DNA of 64,000 nt, taken from assembly GCF_003315135.1 (NCBI RefSeq), contig NZ_QNRK01000010.1, positions 1-64,000 of the forward strand. Reading direction: 5' to 3'. The DNA comes from Roseiarcus fermentans (GTDB lineage: Bacteria; Pseudomonadota; Alphaproteobacteria; Rhizobiales; Beijerinckiaceae). This document shows positions 16,777-26,317 of this stretch, one piece after another (position 1 is the first letter of the stretch; every line of letters begins with the position of its first letter). The notes under the pieces were generated by a model. The model was not told where the DNA came from. It saw only the letters and a list, made by a program, of their open reading frames with translations, and ran no database searches. The translations under genes were made by a program, and so were the position numbers.

Positions 16777-17666
16777 TGAATCGCAAGGTGGTTCTCACGT
16801 GCGCGGTGACGGGCAACGCTCCTTTCAATCCCAGGCACCCCGCCATGCCGGTGACGCCTGCGCAGATCGCTGCGGCGTGCGTGGAGGCGGCGGGGGCCGG
16901 CGCGAGCGTCGCGCATATCCACGTCCGCGATCCTGAAACCGGCGCCGGCAGCCGCGATCCGAGACTGTTCAAGGAAGTGGTCGACAGGGTTCGTTCGAGC
17001 GGCGTCGACATCGTGATCAACCTGACGTGCGGCCTCGGCGCGTTCCTCCTGCCCGACCCGGAAGACGAAAGCCGCGCGCTGCCCGAGAGCGACGTTCTGC
17101 CGGCCGCGCAACGCATGGCGCATCTCGAGGAATGCCTCCCGGAGATCGCCTCCCTCGACGTCACTACGGGCAACCAGGTCGAGGGCCCGCTCGAGTTCGT
17201 CTACCTCAACACGACGCGAACGCTCCGCGCCATGGCCAGACGCTTCCAGGAGCTGTCGATCAAGCCGGAGCTCGAGGTGTTCAGCGCCGGCGACATCCTG
17301 TTCGCCAATCAGCTCGTCAAGGAGGGACTGGTCGGCGGGCCGCCCTTCTACCAGATGGTGCTCGGCGTGCTCTGGGGCGCGCCGGCGTCGGCCCAGACGA
17401 TCCTCTACCAGAGCTCGTTGCTCCCGCCGAACGCCGAGTGGGCGGCGTTCGGGATCGCGCGCGACGAGATGCCGATCGTCGCGCAGTCAGCGCTGCTCGG
17501 CGGCCATTGCCGGGTCGGACTCGAGGACAACCTCTACCTGTCGCGCGGCGTCTTCGCGAGCAACGGGCAGCTTGTGGAGCGCGCCCGCAGCCTGCTTTCG
17601 CACATGGGCATGGAGGTCGCGACGCCGGCCGAGGCGCGGCGGATCCTCGGCCTCCCGGCGCGCTGA
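16773..17666 (+). CDS. Beta-keto acid cleavage enzyme (BKACE, DUF849)
   Basis: This 297-residue TIM-barrel protein belongs to the family of 3-keto-5-aminohexanoate cleavage enzyme. Members condense a beta-keto acid with acetyl-CoA to release acetoacetate and a new acyl-CoA. The family's zinc-binding HIHVRD motif is present near residue 50, and the C-terminal RVGLEDNLYLSRG carries the conserved Glu. Acyl specificity varies widely and cannot be read here. Position after two SDRs suggests it cleaves the keto acid they produce. Confidence 0.9.
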   Translation: MMNRKVVLTCAVTGNAPFNPRHPAMPVTPAQIAAACVEAAGAGASVAHIHVRDPETGAGSRDPRLFKEVVDRVRSSGVDIVINLTCGLGAFLLPDPEDESRALPESDVLPAAQRMAHLEECLPEIASLDVTTGNQVEGPLEFVYLNTTRTLRAMARRFQELSIKPELEVFSAGDILFANQLVKEGLVGGPPFYQMVLGVLWGAPASAQTILYQSSLLPPNAEWAAFGIARDEMPIVAQSALLGGHCRVGLEDNLYLSRGVFASNGQLVERARSLLSHMGMEVATPAEARRILGLPAR

Positions 17667-17677
17667 CGGTTTCCACC

Positions 17678-18013
17678 ATGCGCCTCGCCGACATTCCCGA
17701 AGAGCGCGTCGACTGGTCGCGCGAGGCGCCGACGCGGACGGAGGGCGCGAGCGGCCATGCCCTCACGCGCCGCCGGCTTTGCGGAGCTTTGCAGCAGCGC
17801 GTCGTCGAATACGCGCCGGGCTACCTCGCCGACCACTGGTGCGCGAAGGGGCACGTCCTCTTCGTCCTCGGCGGCGCGCTCGTCATCGAACACGAGGACG
17901 GTTCGCCGGCGATCGCGCTCGATGAGGGCATGAGCTGGGCCGTCGGCGACGACGCCCGGCCGGCGCATCGGGTTCGGACCGAGGGCGGCGCGCGGGTTTT
18001 CATCGTCGATTGA
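17678..18013 (+). CDS. Small cupin, DHCW-motif type
   Basis: This 111-residue single-domain cupin contains ADHWCAKGHVLFVLGG and a C-terminal HRVRTEGGARVFIVD strand, as in small DHCW-motif cupins. A metal-binding beta-barrel is expected; function in such proteins is mostly unknown. The ATG lies 11 bp after the BKACE stop, so it is probably the last gene of the gntR1-SDR-SDR-BKACE operon. A weak hairpin (CCGGG-CCTT-CCCGG at 18038-18051) lies between it and the convergent carbamoylase gene. Confidence 0.75.
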   Translation: MRLADIPEERVDWSREAPTRTEGASGHALTRRRLCGALQQRVVEYAPGYLADHWCAKGHVLFVLGGALVIEHEDGSPAIALDEGMSWAVGDDARPAHRVRTEGGARVFIVD

Positions 18014-18080
18014 GGCGCCGGTCACGTCCCGTTCGATCCGGGCCTTCCCGGCGTTTCGAGCATCGAACCGTGCGCTCCTC

Positions 18081-19004
18081 TTAAGCGGGGCGCCGCTCGG
18101 TGATCACGCCGTAGTGCTGGACCTGTCGGTGCTCGGCGAAATTGAACAACGCCTTGCGATTGTACTGGCACAGGTCGAGGTCGCAGCGGGCAAGGATCAC
18201 TTCATCGCCGTCGGTCGACGCGAGCGCGATAATCTCTCCGGAAGGCGCGGCGATGCAGCTTCCGCCGAGCAGATAGGAGTTTTCCTCCTTGCCCGCCTTT
18301 GCGACCCCCACCACGAACATCGCATTCTGATAACCCGCCGCCTGCATCACCAGATGGTTGTGGAAGGCGCTCAGGTGGTCGTAGATCGGCTCCCACGGAA
18401 TGTGGGTCGGCGTGTTGTAGCCGAGCATGACGACCTCGGCGCCCTTGAGCGCCATCACCCGATAGGTCTCCGGCCAGCGCCGGTCGTTGCAAATCGCCAT
18501 GCCGAACTTTCCGGCTCCGAAATCCCAGACACCGAAGCCGTCGGTCGGCACGTCGAAATAACGCTTCTCGAGATGCTGGTAGGGCATGTGCGGCCGATGG
18601 TCGGCATGGCCGGGCAGGTGAACCTTGCGGTACTTGCCGACGATCTGGCCGTCGCGGCCCACGAGGATCGCGGTGTTGTAGTGGCGGGTCGCCCCGGCTT
18701 CCGTCGTCAACTCGGCGTAGCCGAGATAGAAGCCGACCTTGAGTTCGCGCGCGGCCTCGAACAGCGGCCGCGTCGCCGCGCTTGGCATTTCCGTCTCGAA
18801 GAACGAGTCGATTTCGGCCTGATCCTCCATCCACCAGCGCGGAAAGAACGTGGTGAGCGTCAGTTCGGGGAAGACCACCAGCTCGGCGCCGCGCGCGTGC
18901 GCGTCCCGCAGCAGCGCGATCAGTCGCGCCACCACCTGCTTGCGCGATTCGTTGCGCGCGATTCCGCCCATCTGGGCGCCCGCGATCATCACCGGCCTTG
19001 TCAT
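18081..19004 (-). CDS. N-carbamoyl-D-amino acid hydrolase-like nitrilase
   Basis: This 307-residue nitrilase-superfamily protein closely resembles Agrobacterium-type N-carbamoyl-D-amino acid amidohydrolase. The triad residues fall at the same numbers: Glu47 (VVFPELTLTTFFPRW), Lys127 (KYRKVHLPGH) and Cys172 (CNDRRWPE). The family releases CO2 and ammonia from N-carbamoyl-D-amino acids, the step after hydantoin ring opening. It ends the long leftward operon. The C terminus HRQVQHYGVITE also matches. Exact substrate is not certain. Confidence 0.9.
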   Translation of the reverse strand: MTRPVMIAGAQMGGIARNESRKQVVARLIALLRDAHARGAELVVFPELTLTTFFPRWWMEDQAEIDSFFETEMPSAATRPLFEAARELKVGFYLGYAELTTEAGATRHYNTAILVGRDGQIVGKYRKVHLPGHADHRPHMPYQHLEKRYFDVPTDGFGVWDFGAGKFGMAICNDRRWPETYRVMALKGAEVVMLGYNTPTHIPWEPIYDHLSAFHNHLVMQAAGYQNAMFVVGVAKAGKEENSYLLGGSCIAAPSGEIIALASTDGDEVILARCDLDLCQYNRKALFNFAEHRQVQHYGVITERRPA

Positions 19005-19043
19005 TCCTGCGTTCCTCCGTAGATCGTGTCGATCCGCGCCCGC

Positions 19044-20276
19044 TCAGACGCCGCCGTTCCGCATGATAGCCTCGGCCGCGTCGGCCAGCGCCTGACAGCC
19101 GAGGATGACGTCGTCCTCGGACGTGTCCTCGGTCCAGTGGTGGCTGACGCCGTTGATGCTCGGGACGAAGAGCATGGCGGCCGGGATGCGCTTCGCCAGG
19201 ATCTGCGCGTCGTGACCTGCGGCACTCGGCATGGCAATCGTCCTACCGGGGGCGCGGAATTCGGCTGCCTGCGTCAGCGCCGCCTGCAGCCGCTCCGACA
19301 TCGGAACGGGCGCGACCGTCCACAGCGTCTTAAGCTCGACGGCGCAGGGGCCTGCGGCGTCGGCGCCCGCGACCAGCTCCTCGAGCGCCTCCTCGAACCT
19401 CCGCAACTGCGACTCCTCGGCGTCGCGGATCTGGAACAGCATCTCCGCCTGCCCGGGCACGATGCTCGACTGTCCGGGATCGAGTCGGATCGCGCCCGTC
19501 GTCCAGACGCTGCGCGGGCCCGAGATGCGGCGCAAGCGGTCGGAGAGCGCGTGCGAGAGCGCGACGAGGGCCGCTCCGGCGTCCCTGCGGCGCGCCATTC
19601 GGGTCGTGCCGGCGTGGTTCTGTTCGCCGGAGAAGCGGATTTGGTATTGCCGGATGCCGACGATGCCGGTGACGACGCCGAGTTTCAGGCCCGCTTCGTC
19701 GAGATAGTCGCCCTGCTCGATGTGGGCTTCGAGATAGCCGAGATAATCCGAGGGGACGATGGTCGCGCGCGGGCGGCCGGCCAGGCCCGCGCGTTCGAGC
19801 GCGGCGCTGAGCGGCGTTCCGTCGGTGTTGTTGCGCGCGCGGTCGATCTCCTCTTCGCTCACCTCGCCGATGAAGGACCGGCTGCCGAGAAAGAAACCAT
19901 AGTGGCCCTCTTCATCCGCCCAGGCGGCGACTTCGAGGGGCAGACGGGCGCAGTCGGGATCATCGCGGAGCGCGCGCGCGATCTCGAGGCCGTAGACCAC
20001 GCCGAGCGCGCCGTCGAGCCAGCCGGCGTGGTTCTGCGTCTCCGCGTGCGATCCGATGAGAAGCTTGCGGCCCGGAGCGCGGGTCCGGCCGAACACGTTG
20101 CCGATCCCGTCGATCGAGGCTTCCAGCCCCGCTTCCGCAAACTGCTCGGCGAGCCACAAGCGCGACTGCACGTCCTCGGGCGAAAAGGTCGGGCGGTGGA
20201 CTCCCGTCTTGTAGGCGCCGAATTGCGCCAACCGGCGCAGGGTGGCGATGAGGCGCGCGCCGTCGATCGTCGGCAT
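19044..20276 (-). CDS. Zn-dependent amidohydrolase, N-carbamoyl-L-amino acid hydrolase family
   Basis: This 410-residue M20-type protein belongs to the HyuC/AmaB group (L-carbamoylase, beta-ureidopropionase, allantoate amidohydrolase). It has AWADEEGHYG for the bimetal site, an EAHIEQGDYLD stretch and GVTGIVGIRQY-like dimerisation strands. The first metal motif reads GSHAETQNHAGWLDGALGV, differing from the usual GSHxDxVxxGGxFDG, so the substrate may be unusual. It lies next to the D-type carbamoylase, giving the locus both structural classes of ureido hydrolase. Confidence 0.88.
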   Translation of the reverse strand: MPTIDGARLIATLRRLAQFGAYKTGVHRPTFSPEDVQSRLWLAEQFAEAGLEASIDGIGNVFGRTRAPGRKLLIGSHAETQNHAGWLDGALGVVYGLEIARALRDDPDCARLPLEVAAWADEEGHYGFFLGSRSFIGEVSEEEIDRARNNTDGTPLSAALERAGLAGRPRATIVPSDYLGYLEAHIEQGDYLDEAGLKLGVVTGIVGIRQYQIRFSGEQNHAGTTRMARRRDAGAALVALSHALSDRLRRISGPRSVWTTGAIRLDPGQSSIVPGQAEMLFQIRDAEESQLRRFEEALEELVAGADAAGPCAVELKTLWTVAPVPMSERLQAALTQAAEFRAPGRTIAMPSAAGHDAQILAKRIPAAMLFVPSINGVSHHWTEDTSEDDVILGCQALADAAEAIMRNGGV

Positions 20277-20292
20277 GGAACGAAACCTCGGT

Positions 20293-21276
20293 TCAGGTGG
20301 GGTTGACGGCGAGAATGAGCTTGCCCGCGACCTGCCGGGAGGCGAGCCGGCGGAGCATCGCCTCGGCGTCGTCGAAGGCGAACGTCTCTTCGATCGGAAC
20401 CTTGATCCTTCCCGTCGCGGCCCCGCCGAACACCTCTTCCAGGCTCCGCCGCCAGGCCTCCGAGGCGAAGTCGGCGTGGCCGAGATGGAAGCGGGTGAAG
20501 GTCAGCGACTTGGTCACGAGCCGCTCCCAGAGGTTCGGCAACGGCTTTCCTTCCGCTTCGCCGTAGCTGACGATATGACCGAGCTTGCGCATGAGCGCGA
20601 AGGTGCGGTCGAGGGTGCTCGCCCCGGTGGAATCGAGCGCCTTGTCGAGTCCGCGGCCGCCGACGAAGGCCGTCACGGCGGCGACGAAATCCTCCTCGTC
20701 GCGATTGACGACCCTGGCGGCGCCGAATTCGAGGGCCCGCTTCTCCTTGCCCCTGGTGCCCACGGTGCCGATGACGGTCGCGCCCGCCAGCGCCGCGAGC
20801 TGCGTCGCCAACAGCCCGACGCCGCCGCCGATCGCGTGGATGAGCACGATGTCGCCCGGCGCCGTCTTGCTGACATTGTGGAGCAAGTGCCAGGCGGTCA
20901 GCCCCTGGATGGTGACCGCCGCCGCGACGTCGAGCCCCATGCCGTCGGGAACCGGGGCGAGGCGCTCTGCAGGAACGACGCACTGGTCGGCGAAGCCGCC
21001 GGCCTCCTCCGAGAAGGCTGCGACCCGGTCGCCGACGTTGACGCCGGCGACGCCGGGCCCGAGCGCGGCCACCCGACCCGAGATCTCGAGCCCGCCGATG
21101 ATCGGGTAGCCTTTCGGATGCGGATACGTCCCCTTGGCGATCATCGTGTCGGCGAAGTTGCAGCCGCAGAACGCGACGTCGACGAGGACCTCGCCGGCGC
21201 CGGGGACCGGCTCGCGGGCGTCGATGATCCGCAGGTTGCGCTCCTGGCCGGGAGCCGTGATTTCGACGGCGCGCAT
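20293..21276 (-). CDS. Zinc-free MDR oxidoreductase (quinone oxidoreductase-like)
   Basis: This 327-residue protein is a medium-chain reductase of the NADPH:quinone oxidoreductase group. It has the GroES-like N-terminal domain (CGCNFADTMIAKG, GLEISGRVAALGPGV) and a Rossmann domain with HAIGGGVGLLATQLA. The structural-zinc cysteines of alcohol dehydrogenases are absent. It lies 19 bp downstream of hyuB2 in the same operon. Enoyl or quinone reduction is the family norm; the pathway role is unknown. Confidence 0.88.
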   Translation of the reverse strand: MRAVEITAPGQERNLRIIDAREPVPGAGEVLVDVAFCGCNFADTMIAKGTYPHPKGYPIIGGLEISGRVAALGPGVAGVNVGDRVAAFSEEAGGFADQCVVPAERLAPVPDGMGLDVAAAVTIQGLTAWHLLHNVSKTAPGDIVLIHAIGGGVGLLATQLAALAGATVIGTVGTRGKEKRALEFGAARVVNRDEEDFVAAVTAFVGGRGLDKALDSTGASTLDRTFALMRKLGHIVSYGEAEGKPLPNLWERLVTKSLTFTRFHLGHADFASEAWRRSLEEVFGGAATGRIKVPIEETFAFDDAEAMLRRLASRQVAGKLILAVNPT

Positions 21277-21295
21277 GGGCTCGCTCTCTCCCGCG

Positions 21296-23098
21296 TCAGC
21301 GCAAAGCCGACGCGCGCAGCGCGCGCGTCGCCGGATCGTCGACCGACTTGCCGATGATCACCACGCCGTAGTCGGCGCGGGCCTGCTCCGTCGAGAGGTA
21401 GCCATCGAGCATGTCGTTGAGCACGGCTTCGGGATCCCGTTCGAAGGGGTCGCCGTAGCCGCCGCCGTTCGGGCCGAGCGCCAGCAGCCGGTCGGTCGCG
21501 TCGGCTCCGTGGTAAGGGACTTTCGACGGCATCTGCGCCTCGTCGCCGGCGGCGCGCAGGTGGAGCAAGGACGAAGTCGACCCCTGTTCCCCGCCCGAAA
21601 AGCCCCACGGCCGGTACTTGTGGCCCTCGCCCTCCACCGAGAACGCCCCGTTCGAGAGGAAGGTGAACTCGCGGACCGAACCGATCCCGCCGCGCCACTT
21701 GCCTTTCGCAGGCGGATGGTCGCGCAGCTCGTAGCGGTTCACGCGGATCGGCAGATGCGACTCGATGTCCTCAATCGGGTTGTTGCGCGTGTTGGCGTAG
21801 AGCGTGTCGACCGCGTCCATTCCGTCCATGCCGTAACGGCCGCCATAACTGCCTTCGAGAATTTCCATGTGTACCCAGTGCTTGCCTTCGTGCAGCCCGG
21901 TGAAGGCGATGCAGCGCAGGTTGCCGATCCCGGCGCTGACCTGCTCCGGCACGCAATTCGCCAGGGCCTTCATCACCGTGTCGGCGAGCGCGTTGCCGGG
22001 GCAGAAGCGGGCGATGACCGGCGCGGGAAAGGTCGGATTGGGGAGCGTGCCCTTGGGGGCGACGATGCGGATCGGGCGGGTGAGGCCGCCGTTCTGCGGC
22101 ACGTCGCCGTAGACCGCGCTGTCGAGGAGGATCGAGCGCAGCGTCAGCCATACGGCGCAGTCGACCGTGCCCTCGAACGGCAGGTTGATCGGCCGATCGT
22201 CGACCTGCGGCGAGGTGCCGGTGAGATCGACCTCGATCTCGTCGCCGCGCACGCGCAGCGTCGCCTTGATCTTCAGATCGCGGCGCTTCGCATCGGGATC
22301 GTCGAGGTAGCCGTCGATGGTGGTCTCGGCGGAATAGTCTCCGTCCGGCAGCGCGCGGATGGCGTTGCGCATCAGGCGCTCGGAGTAGTCCATGAGGTCC
22401 TGGTAGGCGAGCATCACCGTGTCGAGGCCGTACTGCCGGACGAGCGCGAGAAAGCGCTCGGCGCCGATCTGGGCGGCCTTGATCTGCGCCTCCATGTCGC
22501 CGACCACGAGGTCGGACGCGCGCAGGTTGTCGCGCAGGAGATGCCATACGGCCGCGTTCGGCCGCCCTTCCTCGTAGACCTTGATCGCCTTGAACTGGAG
22601 CCCCTCGGCATAGGAGTCGACCGCGTCGACGATTCCGGCGCTGCCCGGCGAGGAGGCGCCGATGTCGAGATGATGCGCGGTCGTCACCGAGAAGCCGATC
22701 AGCTGTCCGTCGAGGAACACGGGCACGCAGAATGCGACGTCCGGTCCGTGCGACGCCCCGGCATAGGCGTCGTTGTGCATGATGATGTCGCCTTCGCGGA
22801 TCGTCTCGCCCCGCGCAGCGAGGCGCCGCTTGACGCCCCGGATGTAGCCGGGGATCGGGCCCGACTGCAACGGCGTGCTCATCTTGCATTCGCAGAGCTG
22901 TCCACCCTCCGCGTCAGTGAGGGCGGCGCCGAAATCCTCCGATTCGCGGATGATGCTCGAATAGCTCATCCGCATGAGCTTGTGGCCCATTTCGATGGCG
23001 ATGTTCTCGAGCGCGCCGTGAATGACCGCGGCGGTGACGGGATCGACGCGGGTCGCGACAGGCTGGCTTTCCGCGACGAGAGTGGGACGATCGTTCAT
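21296..23098 (-). CDS. hyuB: HyuB-type hydantoinase/oxoprolinase beta subunit 2
   Basis: This 600-residue HyuB homologue is the second in the locus. Family features include GDIIMHNDAYAGASHGPD, HHLDIGASSPGSAG and the C-terminal LGPNGGGYGDPFERDP. Its ATG overlaps the hyuA2 stop by four bases, as expected for obligate partners. It differs clearly from hyuB1 in length and detail (for example MHNDAYAG against LHNSPYHG). The two pairs are therefore probably not recent duplicates and may act on different substrates. Confidence 0.92.
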   Translation of the reverse strand: MNDRPTLVAESQPVATRVDPVTAAVIHGALENIAIEMGHKLMRMSYSSIIRESEDFGAALTDAEGGQLCECKMSTPLQSGPIPGYIRGVKRRLAARGETIREGDIIMHNDAYAGASHGPDVAFCVPVFLDGQLIGFSVTTAHHLDIGASSPGSAGIVDAVDSYAEGLQFKAIKVYEEGRPNAAVWHLLRDNLRASDLVVGDMEAQIKAAQIGAERFLALVRQYGLDTVMLAYQDLMDYSERLMRNAIRALPDGDYSAETTIDGYLDDPDAKRRDLKIKATLRVRGDEIEVDLTGTSPQVDDRPINLPFEGTVDCAVWLTLRSILLDSAVYGDVPQNGGLTRPIRIVAPKGTLPNPTFPAPVIARFCPGNALADTVMKALANCVPEQVSAGIGNLRCIAFTGLHEGKHWVHMEILEGSYGGRYGMDGMDAVDTLYANTRNNPIEDIESHLPIRVNRYELRDHPPAKGKWRGGIGSVREFTFLSNGAFSVEGEGHKYRPWGFSGGEQGSTSSLLHLRAAGDEAQMPSKVPYHGADATDRLLALGPNGGGYGDPFERDPEAVLNDMLDGYLSTEQARADYGVVIIGKSVDDPATRALRASALR

Positions 23099-25173
23099 TG
23101 AGCCGCTCCCAGAGTGATGATGATGTTGCCGGTTTGGTCGACCTCGGCGCTGGCCCCCGGGGGCACGAGCGTGGTGCTGTCGGTCTGAAGGATGATCGCG
23201 GGACCGGGAAACGCCTCTTCGACCGGCAGGTCTCGACGGTGATAGAAGGTGGTCTCGAAGCTCTGGAGCTTGCCGCCGACGCGGAAGACGCAGGGGCTCG
23301 TGCGGACCTTGGCCTTCGCGAGCGATCCCCCGGGGGGAGCGGCGGGCCTGGCGAGCTTCGGCACGAGGCCGACGCCGCTCACGCGGATGTTGACGATCTC
23401 GATCGGGTTCGCGGGGAAGGCGTGGCCGTACTCCCCGGCGTGCGCGGCATGAAAGGCTTCCCAAACCTGCGGGAGATTGGCTTCGGCGATCTCGCCCTCG
23501 GGCAGCGGTACGCGGAGTTCATAGCCCTGTCCGACATAGCGAAGGTCGCCTGACCGGGAGAACTTGACGTGGTCGAGCGCGATTCGATCGGCCTCGAAGC
23601 GGGCGACGAGTCCGGCCTCCATCTGTCCGAGACTGCGGTTGAGCTTCGCGAGATCGACGGCGCCGCTCACCTCGAAGGCGGTGCGCACCGCGTCGTATTT
23701 GAAATCGGTGGTCAGGAGTCCCATCGCGGAGGTGATGCCGGGATAGGGCGGAACGATGACCTCGGGAATCTCCAGCATCGCGGCGACGTCAGCGCCCTGA
23801 AGCGGCCCGCCCCCGCCGAAGGCCACGAGCGAAAAGCCTCGGGGATCGATTCCCTTCTGGATGGTTCGCGACCGGATGGCGTTCGCCATGTTGGCGTTGA
23901 TGACGGTCAAAATGCCTTCCGCCGTCTCGTTGAGACCGAGTCCGAGCTTCGTCGCCAACCCGTCGACCGCCCGCCGCGCGGCGTCGACGTCGAGCTTCAT
24001 CCCGCCGCCGAGGAAGTCGTGCGCGTCGAGGCGGCCGAGCACCAGGTTTGCGTCGGTGACGGTCGGCTCTGCGCCGCCGCGGCCGTAGGCGGCCGGGCCC
24101 GGCGCCGCGCCGGCGCTGCGCGGACCGACCCGGAAAGCGCCGCCGCGGTCGATATGGGCGATCGAGCCGCCGCCGGCGCCGATCGTGTGAATATCGATCA
24201 TCGGGCTCAGCAGCGGAAAGCCCGCGATCGAGGTCGAGCGCGAATCGGTCTCGGCGAGCTTGCCGTCGACGATGATGCCGATGTCGGCGCTCGTCCCGCC
24301 GATGTCGAACGTTATGAGTTTGCGGCGCCTGGCGATTTCGCCGAGCCAGGCCCCGGCGAGCACGCCCGCGGCGAGGCCCGACAGGAGCGTGAGGGTCGGC
24401 TTCTCAGAGACCATGCCTGCGGTGGCGACGCCGCCGTTCGACGCCATGATCCTGAGATCGCCCGAGATCCCGGCCGCCTTCAAGGACGCCTCCAGGTGGG
24501 TGATGTAGGTGCGGACCTTCGGACCGATGAAGGCCGCGAGCGCGGCCGTCGTGAACCGCTCGAACTCCCGGAACTGCGGCGACACGAAAGAGGACGTGGT
24601 CACGAAGGCGTCAGGCAGGATCTCGGCCACGATCTCGCGCGCGCGATCCTCGTGGGCGGGATTGAGATAGGAGAACAGGAAGCAGATGGCCACCGACTGC
24701 ACGCCGGCTTCCTTGAGCGCCTGCGCGCCGCGGCGAACCGCGTCCTCGTCCAGCGGTTCGATCTCTTCGCCGTGAGGCGGCCGAAGCCTGCCCCCGACCA
24801 CCATGCGATTGCGGCGCTTGATCAGCGGACGGCTCTGCCAGGGCAGCTCCTGGCGGATCGAATAATGCTCGACGCGCTGGTGGCGGCCGATGTGCAGGAT
24901 GTCGCGAAACCCTTCGTTCGTGATCATCCCCGCCTCCGCGCCCTTGTGCTCGAGCACCGCGTTCGTCGCGGTGGTCGTGGCGTGGAAGACGAAATCGATC
25001 TCGTCGGGCTTTCGGCCGACCTTGGCGAGAAGCCCGTGGATGCCCTCCATGACGCCCTTCGAGGGATCGTCCGGAGTGGTCGGCACCTTGTTGATCTCGA
25101 GACTGCCCGTGTCGAGGTCGCAGTAGATGAGATCGGTGAAGGTGCCGCCGACGTCGACCCCGATGGACTTCAT
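23095..25173 (-). CDS. hyuA: HyuA-type hydantoinase/oxoprolinase alpha subunit 2
   Basis: This 692-residue HyuA homologue has GVDVGGTFTDLIYCD at the N terminus, FDIGGTSADIGII and GAGGGSIAHID as ATPase motifs, and AFGGGGPLQGADVA. It is coupled to hyuB2 and lies 40 bp downstream of livM. Transporter and ring-opening genes are thus in one leftward transcription unit starting at the GntR gene. The family performs ATP-dependent hydrolysis of cyclic amides or ATP-dependent carboxylation. Substrate is unassigned. Confidence 0.92.
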   Translation of the reverse strand: MKSIGVDVGGTFTDLIYCDLDTGSLEINKVPTTPDDPSKGVMEGIHGLLAKVGRKPDEIDFVFHATTTATNAVLEHKGAEAGMITNEGFRDILHIGRHQRVEHYSIRQELPWQSRPLIKRRNRMVVGGRLRPPHGEEIEPLDEDAVRRGAQALKEAGVQSVAICFLFSYLNPAHEDRAREIVAEILPDAFVTTSSFVSPQFREFERFTTAALAAFIGPKVRTYITHLEASLKAAGISGDLRIMASNGGVATAGMVSEKPTLTLLSGLAAGVLAGAWLGEIARRRKLITFDIGGTSADIGIIVDGKLAETDSRSTSIAGFPLLSPMIDIHTIGAGGGSIAHIDRGGAFRVGPRSAGAAPGPAAYGRGGAEPTVTDANLVLGRLDAHDFLGGGMKLDVDAARRAVDGLATKLGLGLNETAEGILTVINANMANAIRSRTIQKGIDPRGFSLVAFGGGGPLQGADVAAMLEIPEVIVPPYPGITSAMGLLTTDFKYDAVRTAFEVSGAVDLAKLNRSLGQMEAGLVARFEADRIALDHVKFSRSGDLRYVGQGYELRVPLPEGEIAEANLPQVWEAFHAAHAGEYGHAFPANPIEIVNIRVSGVGLVPKLARPAAPPGGSLAKAKVRTSPCVFRVGGKLQSFETTFYHRRDLPVEEAFPGPAIILQTDSTTLVPPGASAEVDQTGNIIITLGAAQ

Positions 25174-25213
25174 GCAACTGGTCTCCTGGATGACATTTTT
25201 GCTGCGGCTCGAA

Positions 25214-26317
25214 CTAGCGAACCGGTTCGACGAACTTGCCGTTTTCGGACTCCGGGATGCGGCCGGCGCGCAGGCGACCAGATCCAGCGGGCGGAAAGGG
25301 AGAGGGCACTTCCTGGCCGCCCATGATCCCCTGCGGACGGAAGATCAGCACGAGCGCCATCAGCACGCCAAGTCCGACTTCCTGCGCGCCATGGGGCAGG
25401 GCGATCGCCGCGCCGCCGATCGTTACGCCCGCTTCGAGCGCCCGCAAGACCTCGATGACGAGGGTGATGAACAGCACGCCGACCACAGCGCCCGTCAAGC
25501 TGCCGATGCCGCCGATGATCAGCATGGCGATCGTAATGAAGGTCAGATCGAGGTAGAACGTGTCGGTGGTGAGGATGCCGAGGAAATGGGCGTAGACGCC
25601 GCCGGCCGCTCCGACAATGGCGCCGCTCACCCCGAAGGCGATCAGACGCAGCCGACGGATGTCGACCCCGGACGAGGCCGCCGCAACGGCGTCGTCGCGT
25701 GAGGCGCGCAGCATCAAGCCGTAACCCGAGATTTGAAAGAGGTAGGCGACGACGATCGCGATCGCCGCGAACAGGAGCGACGTCCAGGGTCCGACGACAG
25801 CGGGAATGCCCACCATCGAACTCGTCCCCGCCGTCACGGTGTCCCAGTTGGCATAGACGCTGTTGACGATCACGAGGAAGGCGAAGGTGGCGATCGAGGC
25901 CGCGATGCCGGAGAGCCGCGTGATCGCCATGCCGAAGAGCGTCGCGGCGACGCCGCCGAGGGCCGCTGAGCCAAGCACCGCGACCGGCATCGGATAGCGA
26001 TGCTCGGCGAGAAAGGCGGGAAGGCCGGTCAGCATCAGGCCCTTCCATTCTGGATCGCAGGCGGCCCACCCGGCCGCGTAGGCGCCGATGCACATGAAGC
26101 CGATGTGGCCGAACGACAGAATGCCGGAATTCCCCGCGAACACATAGATTCCGATGACCACGACGACCCGGATCAGCATTTCCGTGATCGCAACCTGCCC
26201 GCCTTCGGCCCCGAGCGCCGAAGCGACCACGACGACGGCGAGCAGCGCCGCTACGAGCGCCGCGGGGGTCCATGCGGCGCGAAGGAAGGCGACTGCGGCG
26301 GATCGGGCGTCAGACAC
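25214..26317 (-). CDS. livM: Branched-chain-type ABC transporter permease LivM
   Basis: This 367-residue integral membrane protein has about nine to ten hydrophobic segments and the LivM family loop GRASRDDAVAAASSGVD-like EAA motif (residues LMLRASRDDAVAAASSGV). It forms the inner-membrane channel with LivH. I chose the GTG at 26317, which overlaps the LivH stop by eight bases; an ATG at 26362 would extend into livH. The C-terminal 35 residues are soluble and proline-rich. Confidence 0.9.
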   Translation of the reverse strand: MSDARSAAVAFLRAAWTPAALVAALLAVVVVASALGAEGGQVAITEMLIRVVVVIGIYVFAGNSGILSFGHIGFMCIGAYAAGWAACDPEWKGLMLTGLPAFLAEHRYPMPVAVLGSAALGGVAATLFGMAITRLSGIAASIATFAFLVIVNSVYANWDTVTAGTSSMVGIPAVVGPWTSLLFAAIAIVVAYLFQISGYGLMLRASRDDAVAAASSGVDIRRLRLIAFGVSGAIVGAAGGVYAHFLGILTTDTFYLDLTFITIAMLIIGGIGSLTGAVVGVLFITLVIEVLRALEAGVTIGGAAIALPHGAQEVGLGVLMALVLIFRPQGIMGGQEVPSPFPPAGSGRLRAGRIPESENGKFVEPVR

